From: Enoplolaimus lenunculus
Taxonomy: Eukaryota > Nematoda > Enoplea > Enoplida > Thoracostomopsidae
Direction: 5' to 3'
Assembly: GCA_030248215.1 (NCBI GenBank)
Contig: JASANG010002044.1
Span: forward strand, 38,546 to 102,545
Length of the DNA stretch: 64,000 nt
The translations under genes were made by a program, and so were the position numbers. The notes beneath the pieces were generated by a model. It made no database searches, was not told the DNA's origin, and was given only the letters and a program-made list of their open reading frames with translations. Shown piece after piece: positions 24,553 through 34,999 of the stretch (positions are counted from its first letter, which is position 1; each line of letters opens with the position of its first letter).

Positions 24553-25597
24553 TTTTCTAAAATAATTTCAAATTTTAAAAAACTTTAAATTACACTTTAA
24601 TACTAAAATATTAATTAATTTCAAATTTTAAAAAAACTTTAAATTACACTTTAATACTACAATATTAATTAATTTCAAATTTTAAAAAAACTTTAAATTA
24701 CACTTTAATACTAAAATATTAATTAATTTTAAATTTTAAAAAAACTTTAAATTACACTTTAATACTAAAATATTAATTAATTTCAAATTTTAAAAAAACT
24801 TTAAATTACACTTTAATACTAAAATATTAATTAATTTCAAATTTTAAAAAACTTTAAATTACACTTTAATACTAAAATATTAATTAATTTCAAATTTTAA
24901 AAAACTTTAAATTACACTTTAATACTAAAATATTAATTAATTTCAAATTTTAAAAAACTTTAAATTACACTTTAATACTAAAATATTAATTTGAAATTTG
25001 AAAAAAACTTTAAATTACACTTTAATACTAAAATATTAATTAATTTCAAATTTTAAAAAACTTTAAATTACACTTTAATACTAAAATATTAATTTGAAAT
25101 TTGAAAAAAACTTTAAATTACACTTTAATACTAAAATATTAATTTCAAATTTTAAAAACTTTAAATTACACTTTAATACTAAAATATTAATTAATTTCAA
25201 ATTTTAAAAAAACTTTAAATTACACTTTAATACTAAAATATTAATTAATTTCAAATTTTAAAAAACTTTAAATTACACTTTAATACTAAAATATTAATTA
25301 ATTTCAAATTTTAAAAAAACTTTAAATTATACTTTAATACTAAAATATTAATTAATTTCAAATTTCAAAAAACTTTAAATTACACTTTAATACTAAAATA
25401 TTAATTTGAAATTTGAAAAAAACTTTAAATTACACTTTAATACTAAAATATTAATTAATTTCAAATTTTAAAAAACTTTAAATTACACTTTAATACTAAA
25501 ATATTAATTTGAAATTTGAAAAAAACTTTAAATTACACTTTAATACTAAAATATTAATTTCAAATTTTAAAAACTTTAAATTACACTTTAATACTGT
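24553..25597. repeat. 54-bp AT-rich satellite, about 20 units
   Basis: The unit (AATTAATTTCAAATTTTAAA followed by AAAACTTTAAATTACACTTT and AATACTAAAATATT) repeats with near identity. A variant with AATTTGAAATTTGAAAAAAA starts at about 24988, 25091, 25403 and 25506. The two 103-bp-spaced pairs lie 415 bp apart, so a block of about eight units was itself duplicated. Only A, T and a single AC/ACAC position break the AT run. Confidence 0.9.
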
Positions 25598-25971
25598 TTG
25601 TATTAAGAACGCTGAATAGTACGATAACCTAAACCCTATAGTCAGAGAAAGCAGACTGATGACACGCAAATTATTCAAAAATCAGTTAAACCTTAAAAAT
25701 CTGCTTTAGTCTGATATGTTTCCTTACGAATTGTTATTCTCATTTAGAAACGATTAACTAATTGTTCGTTTTGGTTTTTTGTCTAAGTATTAATTATTTT
25801 GCGAGCTTGAATTTTTAGTTTTTGCATCTGGTATCATGATGTTAGAACACAACATTAGTTGCGTCAATCTGGGCTGATTTGATTCATGATATTTTAGGGA
25901 GACAAGATGACAAACGAAGGGTAGAAGAACTGAATGCTGGGACATTAAAGCACAGAATTGGAAGACACATA

Positions 25972-26223
25972 CACGGTAAATTTCAATGAGTTGATTAATC
26001 AATTCAGCTAGCGAGTTGGTTATTTCTGTGCTAATAACAGTAAACTTAAACTCACTCTGAGTTGCGTTGATTATCACTCTGAGTTGATTTGACTCTGGGT
26101 GAGTTGAGTAATTAACTCAGAATGAATTTAATCAACTCAAAATTCTGAGTTCTGATAGTCCTAACTCAGACTGAGTGATTCAACTCATTCTGAGTTAAAA
26201 TTAACTCACTGAAATTTACAGTG
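25972..26223. mobile_element. AACTC/GAGTT-rich MITE, copy 3, TA duplication
   Basis: Inverse orientation to copies 1 and 2; ends CACGGTAAATTTCAATGAG and the inverse of CACTGTAAATTTCAGTGAG. TA dinucleotides flank both sides (25970-25971 and 26224-26225), compatible with Tc1/mariner-type mobilisation. Confidence 0.7.
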
Positions 26224-26268
26224 TAATAACGCCAGAACACATGTCAATTGGGCAAAACAATATTAATT

Positions 26269-26632
26269 CGTGGGTGTGTAAACGGATAGTAAAAATAACG
26301 GAAGAGGAAACGGATAGCGATCAAAATAATGGAAACGGTAATAGTGATTAAAATAACAGAACCGGAAACAGAACACGCTTTTTACACTTTTAAAGACAAA
26401 AATAGCGGATGCGTCGAAATGTTTAAGATTCTGGATGACTTTCGTAATGTTTTTTATTTGAATTGCAACAATTACAACATTTCTGTGAGGAAAAGTTAAC
26501 AGATATATCGTGATTTATATATAACGTAAATTTTGAGCGTAAAAAATAGCAAAATTTCCATTATTTCTATAACGGGAACGGAAACCGAAACCGATTTTTA
26601 TCGAAAACCGAAACAGATATTCGGATACACTC
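26269..26632. mobile_element. GGGTGTAAACGGATA-family MITE
   Basis: Begins GTGTGTAAACGGATAG and ends CGGATACACTCT, with AACGGAAACCGAAACCG-type subterminal repeats. Relatives lie at 30880-31447, 36958-37460 and 38766-39295. Confidence 0.6.
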
Positions 26633-26699
26633 TGAATAATCCCAATCAGTAAATCCAGTCAACACCGTCCGCAATCAACCATACTTGGTAATGTTTTAC

Positions 26700-26990
26700 C
26701 TTCAGCATCGCATAAATCAAACACAGCGCAACAACTTTCGTTTCGCAGATTGTTCCGCGCGTTCAGGACAACACTGACTCGCCACGTAATCCCAGGGAAT
26801 TTCGGGTGTTGGACTTTGCGGATTTCGATATTTTTTCGCTTTTGAGTTGCGGTTGCGAGTTGTCGAGTAAAATTTGGAATTCGGATGATTTCGTCGATCG
26901 CGAGAAATTGATCTGCATCAACTATGGGATCAACTGTAGTTGTAGGCAACTGTAGGGCAAAAGCATTTTCTGATTTGTTATCGGATTGCG
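26700..26990 (-). CDS. Internal exon, probable second exon of the nuclease-helicase gene
   Basis: An acceptor (catatatttcag) precedes 26990 and a donor (gtaaaa) follows 26700. The open frame of about 97 codons includes VDADQFLAIDEIIRIPNF and ITWRVSVVLNARNNLRN and ends at DAEG. It starts with two bases of a codon. The upstream long frame has a donor (TAC G|gtaact) at 27275/27274, only eight bases before its stop. Joining G+CG gives an uninterrupted frame across the junction. I therefore propose this exon extends the 1,091-codon frame by about 97 codons. The function of the segment is not recognised. Confidence 0.5.
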
Positions 26991-27266
26991 CTGAAATATA
27001 TGAGTATCTCAGAAGTCGGAATCAGAGACCAAAGTGGGTCTGCGTTTTAGCCGCGGAAATATAATAGCTATAGAAGCTTGACGCTCGAGTCTGATTGGCT
27101 GTCCTGTCTTGTGAAAATTTTGTACTGCGTATACAAGTAGTAAAGTTTCAAATGCGTACACAATTTGCACTTAATTTGCTCATAGTCTAGTTTATTCGGA
27201 AACAGACTAACGAATGAAAAATCTCCAAACTACAAACAGTATTTTTGTCCGTCAGAAAATCTTATA

Positions 27267-30200
27267 TCAGTTACCGTAGTTTTCAGCACCTGTACGCTCA
27301 ACAATCGCATTTTCGCCTTCGACTACGCCACCGTCATTAATCACTATTCCAGGAATCGCACGAAGTTTTTCGATAAGCGTTCGAAATCGCGATAAATCTT
27401 GCTGAGAATGTGCAAAATTGCAATTACACTGCGGTTGCATTTCAAACGCACCGCATATCAGCCACGATACTGCGTATTGGGATCGTCCGAAAATAATATC
27501 CGACGCACGATCAGCCCACATCGATCCAAAATCAACGAAAATACAAACTGAAAATTCGAGACCGGCAAGTATTTCAGCGTGTTGTGTTTTTGAACAAACG
27601 TTCAATGGACTGCGGGTGGAATTTTTGTCTTGAGTGGACGCTCCAGGGTCACACGCGTTGCCAGAAATATCACGGTAATCGTTTCCGCTATTGTCAAAAT
27701 AAACGTGTTTGATCTGTTTTTCGGCATTTAAAATATCTGTCCTAGGATCATGAATCATTGCATCTGTGCTCTGAAAATTGTTCGACAACTGCGATGTGGC
27801 GTTTTCTTGGTCTGGCTCAAGCAAGCGGGTAACAGGTACCCCACGCGCCCGCAAAAACTCAACCAGTAACTCGATATAAATCGTCGGCATATCAGAGTAC
27901 AGCAGTATTTCATGTCCAGGTATAAATTGTAGCCAATATCGCAATTCTCGTTCCGCTGCCGCAAAAATGGAGCTGGCTGAAATTTCTTGACGCTGTTGAA
28001 TGACAACTATTCTTGAGCGAGCGCCATAAATCGGATATCGTTTGCAGTCTTGAGAAATATCGCTGCTATCCATAGTTTCAACTGCGCGCCGTAACAACGA
28101 AACCGTTGGAGTACTTCGCATCGACCACGACAAATAAGCAACTCGAGCTCGCATAATGCTTACAACCCCGTCAATCATGATACGTTCAGTGGCTTGGAAA
28201 CGAGCTGCCAAAGATACCGCACACCATATTCTGGTATTCCGGTTGCGGAACAGAACCGGGACGTGACCACGTGAGCCCATTGTCATTTGATCCAAATCTA
28301 ACAATTCATCGATGAATATCCAAACTGAGCCAGATACACCTTTGCCGTCTTCGCTGTCTTCTTGGTCGAATAGCTTCGATTTTTCGTGTTTGACACAAAA
28401 ATTGTTCGTTCGCTCCCAGTCCCAGTACTCGACAAACGGCCGTTCGGCGCCACAAAAAACTGCCGCTATTGCTGGCTGGACTAGTGTTGATATCATGTTA
28501 TTCGTACTCAACCAGACAATTGTAGGCCGTTGGCGACGGTGCCGTAATCCGTCGAGCGACCGCGATGGCCGTGATCCATTGTTTGCGCCAAAATCGACGA
28601 AACCGCTAGAATTGTTACCGTCATCGTTGATTTTGGCGCCAAAGCTGCTAGCTATCTCATCCATAGCGTTGTTTTTGGTGTCGCTGTCGGAATTGGCGCC
28701 AAAATCGCTAGCTATGGCGTCAGCAATGGCTCGCATTGCGCGTATCAGCAATATTAATGTTTTGCCAGTACCATAACGACCAACGATGACCAAACGCGGC
28801 TCGGTGGATTCCAGGGCGCCTTGCTGTTCGGCGGTGACGTAGGCAAAATAGCGTGACGCAAATGTTCGTATCGGTGGTGACAGTGAAGACACTGAAATGG
28901 AACGGAATGAGTCAGTTGAGAACAGCGAGTCAATTTGATTAATATCAGCTTGATATCCGGTTTGACTTGAACAGTTCCGGTTTGCCGTCAGTTCTGGAAG
29001 CGTCACGGACAAACCCAAGTGTTTCACATTGTTATCTGTAACATCAGTTGGAAATTTTGCATCTGACGGCAAACTACTCGATACTGTATCGTGTAAATTC
29101 TTAGCGATCCTTACAGCTTTATACGGTTCTTCGTCGCAGTCAAACGAGCTTGAATAAGGCTGTACGCTTCCGTTGTGCTGAAGATTTTTCAGTTTCGCCG
29201 GTTTCGCATGCGGTTGTTGCTTTCGAAACCGTTTCAAATAAGGTTGCCGATGTACGATGGTCATGATTTGTTTCCAAACAGCACGTCGGCATAGTTTTGC
29301 TGGATTGAAACAGTAGGAGTTGTTGCCGCTGGCGACTGGAGTGACTGCCGTGTTTACTAGACTGATGTGCCGCTTTTGACAAATTGAACGATCACAATAT
29401 TTTAATTTTTGAAACGCATGAATACCAGCTAACAACTGAAAAGTGACTGTGGAAAAATTGGCTAAATTTCCTACGTTTTGTACGGTTGAATTAGGATCAC
29501 TTAAAGCAGCATTGACACTTTTCCAAAATACGCCGTAGTCAGCGTTGAACACGCAACCAAGTCGAGACAGCTCAGCTGTTATAATTACGGTATTATGTTT
29601 TTTGTCAAAGGTTCCGCTTGATTTGACCGGCTTGACTTGAGGCTTCGAGGCTTCGAGTCCAGATTGCGGTATGGTGGAGTCTTTGACTACCAGAAGTACA
29701 GGGATGATAACAAAGTCGGCACGCGGTACATCGTGAGACGCTGCGCGCTCAGCAATTGTTGATGCAAATTTTGAACAGGTCGAAATAGCGTTTACTGCAG
29801 ATTGCAGTTGACAGAGTGCTTTCTTAAAATATTTCACCGACGGACAATATTTAACTTCGACTGGAACAAACGTTATCGAGCTGGAATCGTTGAAAAATAA
29901 CAGTAGAAAATCGATTTCCAATTCGCCAGAATCGCAAACCGTTGCGCTAGCGGCTCCATGGCCGAACGTCTCAGTTGTTTCAATACCGTCTGACCTATCC
30001 AGGTGAGCAATATCTGCCAGCGAAATGGTTGTGCTTGAGCCGTATTTAAAATTATGAAACATAACCACACCATCAGTGGTTTGGAACATTTTTGGAGACA
30101 TTTCACCGTTGACCTTGCAGTCTTCCGTTATTTGGTTCGTCTCTACAGGCAACCGTTTGCCAGTTTCTCTAAAATCAGGTAAATAATCACCTTCCTGGCT

Positions 30201-30542
30201 CTTTTTTGAACATTGTGAACGTTTCACTGGTGGATTGTTTTGAAAATTAGATCGTCTGTCTTTTAACGCGTCTACTATCGCATGATAAACATGCTGTTCT
30301 ATTTGGTTACCGCTATAGTCGCGTGAATTACCAATTTCACCGCCTGCGATCTCGTATTTTTCAATCATATCCAACGACGGAAAACAAGACGGCACAAAAT
30401 GAGGCGGAAATACGGCGTACGAACACGTTTGTGACTGGAAATTGGAAACATAGCCAGGACTAAGTAAATCTTGAAGGCATGCGTCTATAAACGTCAGGAA
30501 GTCTTTTATGGAAGTTATCTCTGTCAGGATTAAATTCGACAT
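27267..30542 (-). CDS. Large protein with PD-(D/E)XK nuclease-like and SF1 helicase-like domains
   Basis: An unbroken 1,091-codon frame, by far the longest in a window where other genes have exons of 30-340 nt. Residues about 82-230 carry E82, then ELEID (208-211) and VPVEVKY (226-232), fitting the E, D, E-x-K arrangement of PD-(D/E)XK/NERD-type nucleases. Residues 565-1030 fit superfamily-1 helicase motifs: a Q-motif-like TAEQQGAL (570-577), Walker A VGRYGTGKT (587-595), Walker B IFIDE (742-746), WSMRST (806-811) in the place of the YRS motif, GLEF (994-997) for motif V and YAVSWLI (1023-1029) for motif VI. Between motifs I and Ia sits an Asn/Asp/Ser-rich insert with three FGA(N/K) repeats. 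The start Met (30540-30542) is the first in frame. The role is unknown; DNA or RNA processing, possibly defence-related, is inference from domain types only. The true 3' end is probably spliced (see 26700-26990). Confidence 0.75.
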   Translation of the reverse strand: MSNLILTEITSIKDFLTFIDACLQDLLSPGYVSNFQSQTCSYAVFPPHFVPSCFPSLDMIEKYEIAGGEIGNSRDYSGNQIEQHVYHAIVDALKDRRSNFQNNPPVKRSQCSKKSQEGDYLPDFRETGKRLPVETNQITEDCKVNGEMSPKMFQTTDGVVMFHNFKYGSSTTISLADIAHLDRSDGIETTETFGHGAASATVCDSGELEIDFLLLFFNDSSSITFVPVEVKYCPSVKYFKKALCQLQSAVNAISTCSKFASTIAERAASHDVPRADFVIIPVLLVVKDSTIPQSGLEASKPQVKPVKSSGTFDKKHNTVIITAELSRLGCVFNADYGVFWKSVNAALSDPNSTVQNVGNLANFSTVTFQLLAGIHAFQKLKYCDRSICQKRHISLVNTAVTPVASGNNSYCFNPAKLCRRAVWKQIMTIVHRQPYLKRFRKQQPHAKPAKLKNLQHNGSVQPYSSSFDCDEEPYKAVRIAKNLHDTVSSSLPSDAKFPTDVTDNNVKHLGLSVTLPELTANRNCSSQTGYQADINQIDSLFSTDSFRSISVSSLSPPIRTFASRYFAYVTAEQQGALESTEPRLVIVGRYGTGKTLILLIRAMRAIADAIASDFGANSDSDTKNNAMDEIASSFGAKINDDGNNSSGFVDFGANNGSRPSRSLDGLRHRRQRPTIVWLSTNNMISTLVQPAIAAVFCGAERPFVEYWDWERTNNFCVKHEKSKLFDQEDSEDGKGVSGSVWIFIDELLDLDQMTMGSRGHVPVLFRNRNTRIWCAVSLAARFQATERIMIDGVVSIMRARVAYLSWSMRSTPTVSLLRRAVETMDSSDISQDCKRYPIYGARSRIVVIQQRQEISASSIFAAAERELRYWLQFIPGHEILLYSDMPTIYIELLVEFLRARGVPVTRLLEPDQENATSQLSNNFQSTDAMIHDPRTDILNAEKQIKHVYFDNSGNDYRDISGNACDPGASTQDKNSTRSPLNVCSKTQHAEILAGLEFSVCIFVDFGSMWADRASDIIFGRSQYAVSWLICGAFEMQPQCNCNFAHSQQDLSRFRTLIEKLRAIPGIVINDGGVVEGENAIVERTGAENYGN

Positions 30543-30671
30543 TTTAAACTACAAAAGTTGCAGCGGTCTATAAGCTGATTAACGTTTAATCGATAAAAAA
30601 TTATGTCGTAGTTCATGGATTGGTAAAATGTCTAAAATGTTGTCAGTACAGTGCTAATACCATGGGTGCTA

Positions 30672-30871
30672 CACTGCAAAAAATGGTGAGTCAAATTGAC
30701 TTTCTCCGAAATAGGCTTTTTCTGACTACACAACCTGAGTCAAAATTCGACTCCGCCAGAATCAAATTCGACTCAATTTGACACTGGCGGGGTCGAATTT
30801 TGACTCAGTTTTTGTAGTCAGGAAAAGCCTATTTCGGAGAGAGTCAATTTGACTCACCATTATTTGCAGTG
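30672..30871. mobile_element. Near-perfect hairpin MITE, TA target duplication, copy 1
   Basis: The 200-bp element is almost entirely an inverted repeat: arms of about 90 bp beginning CACTGCAAAAAATGGTGAGT, sharing GACTACACAA/TTTTTGTAGTC and CCGAAATAGGC, and a short centre. It is flanked by TA on both sides. A second copy is at 63549-63745. It lies 130 bp upstream of the start of the nuclease-helicase frame. Confidence 0.88.
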
Positions 30872-30879
30872 TACTCAAT

Positions 30880-31447
30880 ATCCGTTTCGGGGTAAAAATC
30901 GGTAAAAGGTTTCGTTTCTGTTATATGAATGACGGGAATTATGTTATTTTTACGTTCATAGTTGTAAATTTACATAGCTCATTTTTCATTATACAGATAT
31001 GTTGCGATTGTTCGATTCAAAATAAAAATAGCGAAATTTATCCTAAAATTTTAGCGCATTCGCTACGTTTTTATTAACTCTTTAGAAAACCCCATAAATA
31101 TTTGCATACCTCAATTGCACATATTTTTAGAACCATAAATATTTTTTAAATTTCTTATGCTGTTGTGCTAGCTTAACTAGTAGCTGCCGACTGGTAACCT
31201 CTTATACGTTTCCATTTCCGGTAACTAATCACTGCCTGCTTTTAACCATTTCCATTCAGTTTTTCATTACAGATATATACGCTGCAACTGTTTGACCAAA
31301 ACAAAAATGACAGAAATTGGACCAAAATATAAACTTTTGAGGGCAACCGGCATTGTTTTTAATTTTAGAAAGCCGAGTGAATATTTATTCTGATAACTAC
31401 CTGTGTCTATTTCCGTTATTTTTCCTATATATTCGTTTACACCCTGC
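30880..31447. mobile_element. GGGTGTAAACG-family element
   Basis: From AATATCCGTTTCGGGGTAAA to TATTCGTTTACACCCTG. The interior has CGGTAACT and CCGTTATTTTTCC subterminal motifs and AT-rich sequence shared with the 38.8-kb copy. Its left border abuts the hairpin MITE. Confidence 0.5.
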
Positions 31448-31587
31448 TAGCTTCAGACCTACCATTGTTTGACAGCCGAATATACAAATTGTGACGTTTG
31501 CAGTAAGGAAAAGTGGTTTACCTACAAAGCAAAAACTGTTTATCTTGTGATTCAAACTTTGAAAGTAGTGTTGTTTAAACCAGATAC

Positions 31588-33165
31588 TGGCGGGGTTTCT
31601 GAAATCTTACTTAATTATTTACTAAGTTATACTGAAGTAATTAGTTAAGTCACCGACTTAAGTAATTACTTAACTTTTTGAGCAAAAACAAACGCCTATG
31701 TGAGCTATTGTCATAACAAGGAAGTAATTGTTTTGCTTTATAAGCAGACTCCATGAGTCTACAGTTTCAATTAAACCTGGGCTAGTATGCCCTGTGAGAA
31801 GTTCGTGATTTAGACTTAAGCCCTGTATCCTGTATCGCCTGTATAGTTCTTTACCTCGATGTATGCTTATCGCTCTGATTTAGTAAACGCGGCCGGTAAA
31901 TAAATGTTTATTAAAAATCCCAACCCGAAACCCGTATGACACTAAATATTCAATATTCAATACCAGCAAATTACAGGTTATGCAATTTAACTGGCAACCC
32001 GAGCCGGAATCCTTAAAGCCGACGTCTGAATCTGGTTTAATCCAGCCACTGGCTTTACCGTACCCAATACTTTTGCCGTTTTCGAGAATCCGTGCAATTC
32101 TAACCCCGTTAGAATTACACCCTGTAAAACCGTGTACTCTAACCCCGTTAGAGTTACACCAAATTTCCGACCAATCTAACCCCGTTAGATTTGGCCAAGC
32201 CGTTGTAGAATAATAAATCTAACCCCGTTAGATTTATTAGACTACTTTTCCCAGGTTCTCCGGTTTATCCAAGTTCCCCTTTTAGCACATAACACCAGTA
32301 TTCTATACTGGGTAAACCTGCGCCCTGCGCAACGCCGATTACCTCCGAAACACCGTGGTTTCCTTCACATCCTATGCCACCGTGACTATTCTTACACGAA
32401 TTCAATTCAACCTTACTTACCAAGAAACTTCCGCCTTTAACCAAGATACGCCAACACAATTCACAAAACTATAGGTAATATATGCACACTTAACGCAGAA
32501 ATTAGACGACCGATTTGACTAGCTCCAAAAAACCAAACTGATTCCGGTCCTGGCTACCCTTCCTGCATCTCGACCTCATTTGCATTTCTGCCGACACCCA
32601 CAATTGGGTGTCCGCGTTGCGGTTGAGGTCCAGAGCCACACACCCGGTTTTACAACAACAACAACAATAATGCCGGAGACACACACAATACTAAAGCACC
32701 ATTTTGGTGCTGAGATAGCCTAGCTATGTCCTTAGTCGCAAAATAGGCCAAAACTAAATGCAGCATTAATCAACGAATACTAAATGGCCACGCAGGGCCC
32801 AGGTAAGTTTACATTGCGGACACAGCCGCCATAGCATAGATTTACCAGTTTTTACGCCTTGTAGCCACGCCTAAGCCTAACTTAAGTTCTAAGAGAGACT
32901 AGGTGGAGCCAGGGACTCCCTTAAGGTGTGGTTTTGATATAGGGTTTTATTTTATATTTTAGTTTTAGTTTGAAATAGGTTTAAGTGTGGCACAGCCACC
33001 TACATGCCCGAACGGTTAGTTCGTAATATATCAAATTTAGTCAGCGACTTAAGTATTTACACTAAGTACGCTTTTAAAAACGAGATAATTTTTAAGTAAT
33101 TACTTAGCACGCACTTAAGTACTAACTTGTACTTAAGTAGGGTTTTGGAAACCCAGCCAATGTGT
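31588..33165. mobile_element. 1.6-kb element with GGCTGGGTTTC termini and ACTTAAGTA arrays
   Basis: The left end GGCGGGGTTTCTGAAATCTT and the inverse right end GGCTGGGTTTCCAAAACCCT are both followed by repeated ACTTAAGTAATTACTTAA-like words. A fragment of the same terminus is at about 57,636. The interior is GC-richer than the surroundings, carries the covarying hairpin cluster (32087-32240) and contains no convincing coding frame. Confidence 0.55.
32087..32240. repeat. Four tandem covarying hairpins with core TCTAAC-CCC-GTTAGA
   Basis: The interrupted palindrome TCTAAC-CCC-GTTAGA occurs four times, with core starts at about 32099, 32138, 32175 and 32218. The flanks differ between copies but stay complementary: ATTCTAAC/GTTAGAAT, ACTCTAAC/GTTAGAGT, AATCTAAC/GTTAGATT and TAATAAATCTAAC/GTTAGATTTATTA. 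Arms extend 12-13 bp, with a one-base bulge in copies 2 and 3. No coding frame explains the pattern. Confidence 0.8.
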
Positions 33166-33200
33166 ACTTCTATCGGTTTATGGGCAGGCTTGCATCCATA

Positions 33201-33397
33201 ATCCCATGTAAATATCAGGACCGAAACGTTTTGCTGTCTCAGGGGACTGCAATAGAGCAAGCTTAAGTAAGCTTTATTGACAAATTTTTTGCTTAGGCTA
33301 ATATAGATACAGGCAATCTCATTCGTACGCTTAGGCTCAGGCTTAAACTTAGCAATATATCTGTACTACTGTTACGACTCTGTTCTATACATTGGCC
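33201..33397. mobile_element. Telomere-repeat-bearing MITE, copy 4
   Basis: About 197 bp, more diverged at its left terminus. Flanks CATCCATA (33193-33200) and CATCCGTA (33398-33405) match at 7 of 8 positions. The interior has CTTAGGCT units. Confidence 0.7.
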
Positions 33398-33818
33398 CAT
33401 CCGTAATAAAAACAAACATGTTCCGATGTACTTAATTGCGCAAATTTTGAAAAAATTTCAGTGAACAAAAATCTTTAGAGACAAGAACGTCAGTAACTGT
33501 ATTGTAGTCGAATTCTTTTGCTATTTTACACGTATGTGCACAGAAATGCAGAATATTTGCTATATATGCATATTTAGATATATACAACGAAATTTAAAAA
33601 CTATTGTATTGTGTTATAAAAACTGGTAGTACAGTTCAAGCGGAGATGAAAACCGGAACCGGAGGTCAACAACAAATTCAGCAGGCGTCGAAATTGACTG
33701 TGAAGCGAAATTACATTAAACATGGCGTGGAATTTGAAAATTTCTCACAAAAACCTGTTAAGTAAAATTAAAAATTTGTTTTAGCAATTTTGAGAAGTCT
33801 CGGTATCTATTAAAGCTG

Positions 33819-34057
33819 GTCCATGTACAAAGATCAAGGGGCGGAACGTTTTTCTGTGGTACTAGAAAAGAGTAAGCTTAAGCTTTAGACTATTTTTTGC
33901 TTGGCTTAGGTTTAGGCTGAGGAATATGCTCATTCTTACGCTTAGGCGTAGGCTTATGCTTAGGCTTAGGAAAATGCTCATTCTTACGCTTTGTCTTAGG
34001 CTTAGGCTTAGGAATATGCTCATAATACTGTTCCGCCCATGCTCTTTACATTGGACC
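33819..34057. mobile_element. Telomere-repeat-bearing MITE, copy 5
   Basis: About 239 bp, the longest copy, because the internal TTAGGC block plus the spacer AATATGCTCATTCTTACG is repeated three times. Flanks TAAAGCTG (33811-33818) and TAAAGCTT (34058-34065) match at 7 of 8. Confidence 0.75.
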
Positions 34058-34999
34058 TAAAGCTTTTACTGAATTAAAATTGTAAACGAACTTAGTAAAC
34101 CGTCATAAACTTTGTGAAAAGCAAGAAAAAATTCATGCATTCAAATTGCCGAAACCATCGGTAAAAAATCTACAAGAGCCTGAGATCGATTTTCTGCTGG
34201 AGCCAGAGACCGACATCTGGGAAATTTATGTAAAAAATATTGAAAAATGGCCAATGTGTAGATGAAGGCTGCAACAGTGTAAAGCATATTCCGAAGCCTA
34301 TGCGTAAGCCCATGCCAAAGCTTCAACGCAAGAATAGACAAATAGGTGCAACATTATTTGTATTGGGCTTCAAACCAGATAATAGACTAATTTTAGGTTT
34401 TTGAGCCAATTTTACTTTCTACATCTTTATTAAACACTGATAAACAACCGACAGATCTGAATCGTCGTGCAAGTTAGTGGGATGTAAAAACAATCACGTA
34501 AACACATTTAATCTGCGCGATAAGAGCGCAAAGACTAAACTGTTGGAAGTATTTATTGTTGAAAAATTTTATAATATAAATCTCACTGCTGCCAAGTAAA
34601 ATTATAAGCAATCAAAAAATGACACCAAAACTTAATACAGAGTAGCAGAAAACGAGATTCAGAGGCGCCATAACCAAAACTCAGCACATACGCGGAAAGT
34701 CGCAGTTTTCACTTCATAATTAACCCACGTTTGCACCTGAACGTCTTAACCCCTTGTAGTAGATTGACGGGAGAGTAAGCTTGAACAATAAAGCAGGTAC
34801 GCCCACTAATGCTATAAGTGTAGTATTTAGAGCTGATATCGCTGCTGGGAAAAAATTATAACACTGTCAATAGATCACACAGGACATGTATGTACATTAC
34901 TTAAAACGGTAAACTGGCTCAGAAACTACGACTTCAATCTTGTAGGCTTGAGTTCAGCAAAAAAAAATTGCTAACAGGATTTGTAGTTTGATTGTTATA

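Noticed and set aside
28312..28776. 154-codon plus-strand open frame
   Set aside because: It lies antisense inside the nuclease-helicase frame and is produced by that gene's composition; no motif of its own.
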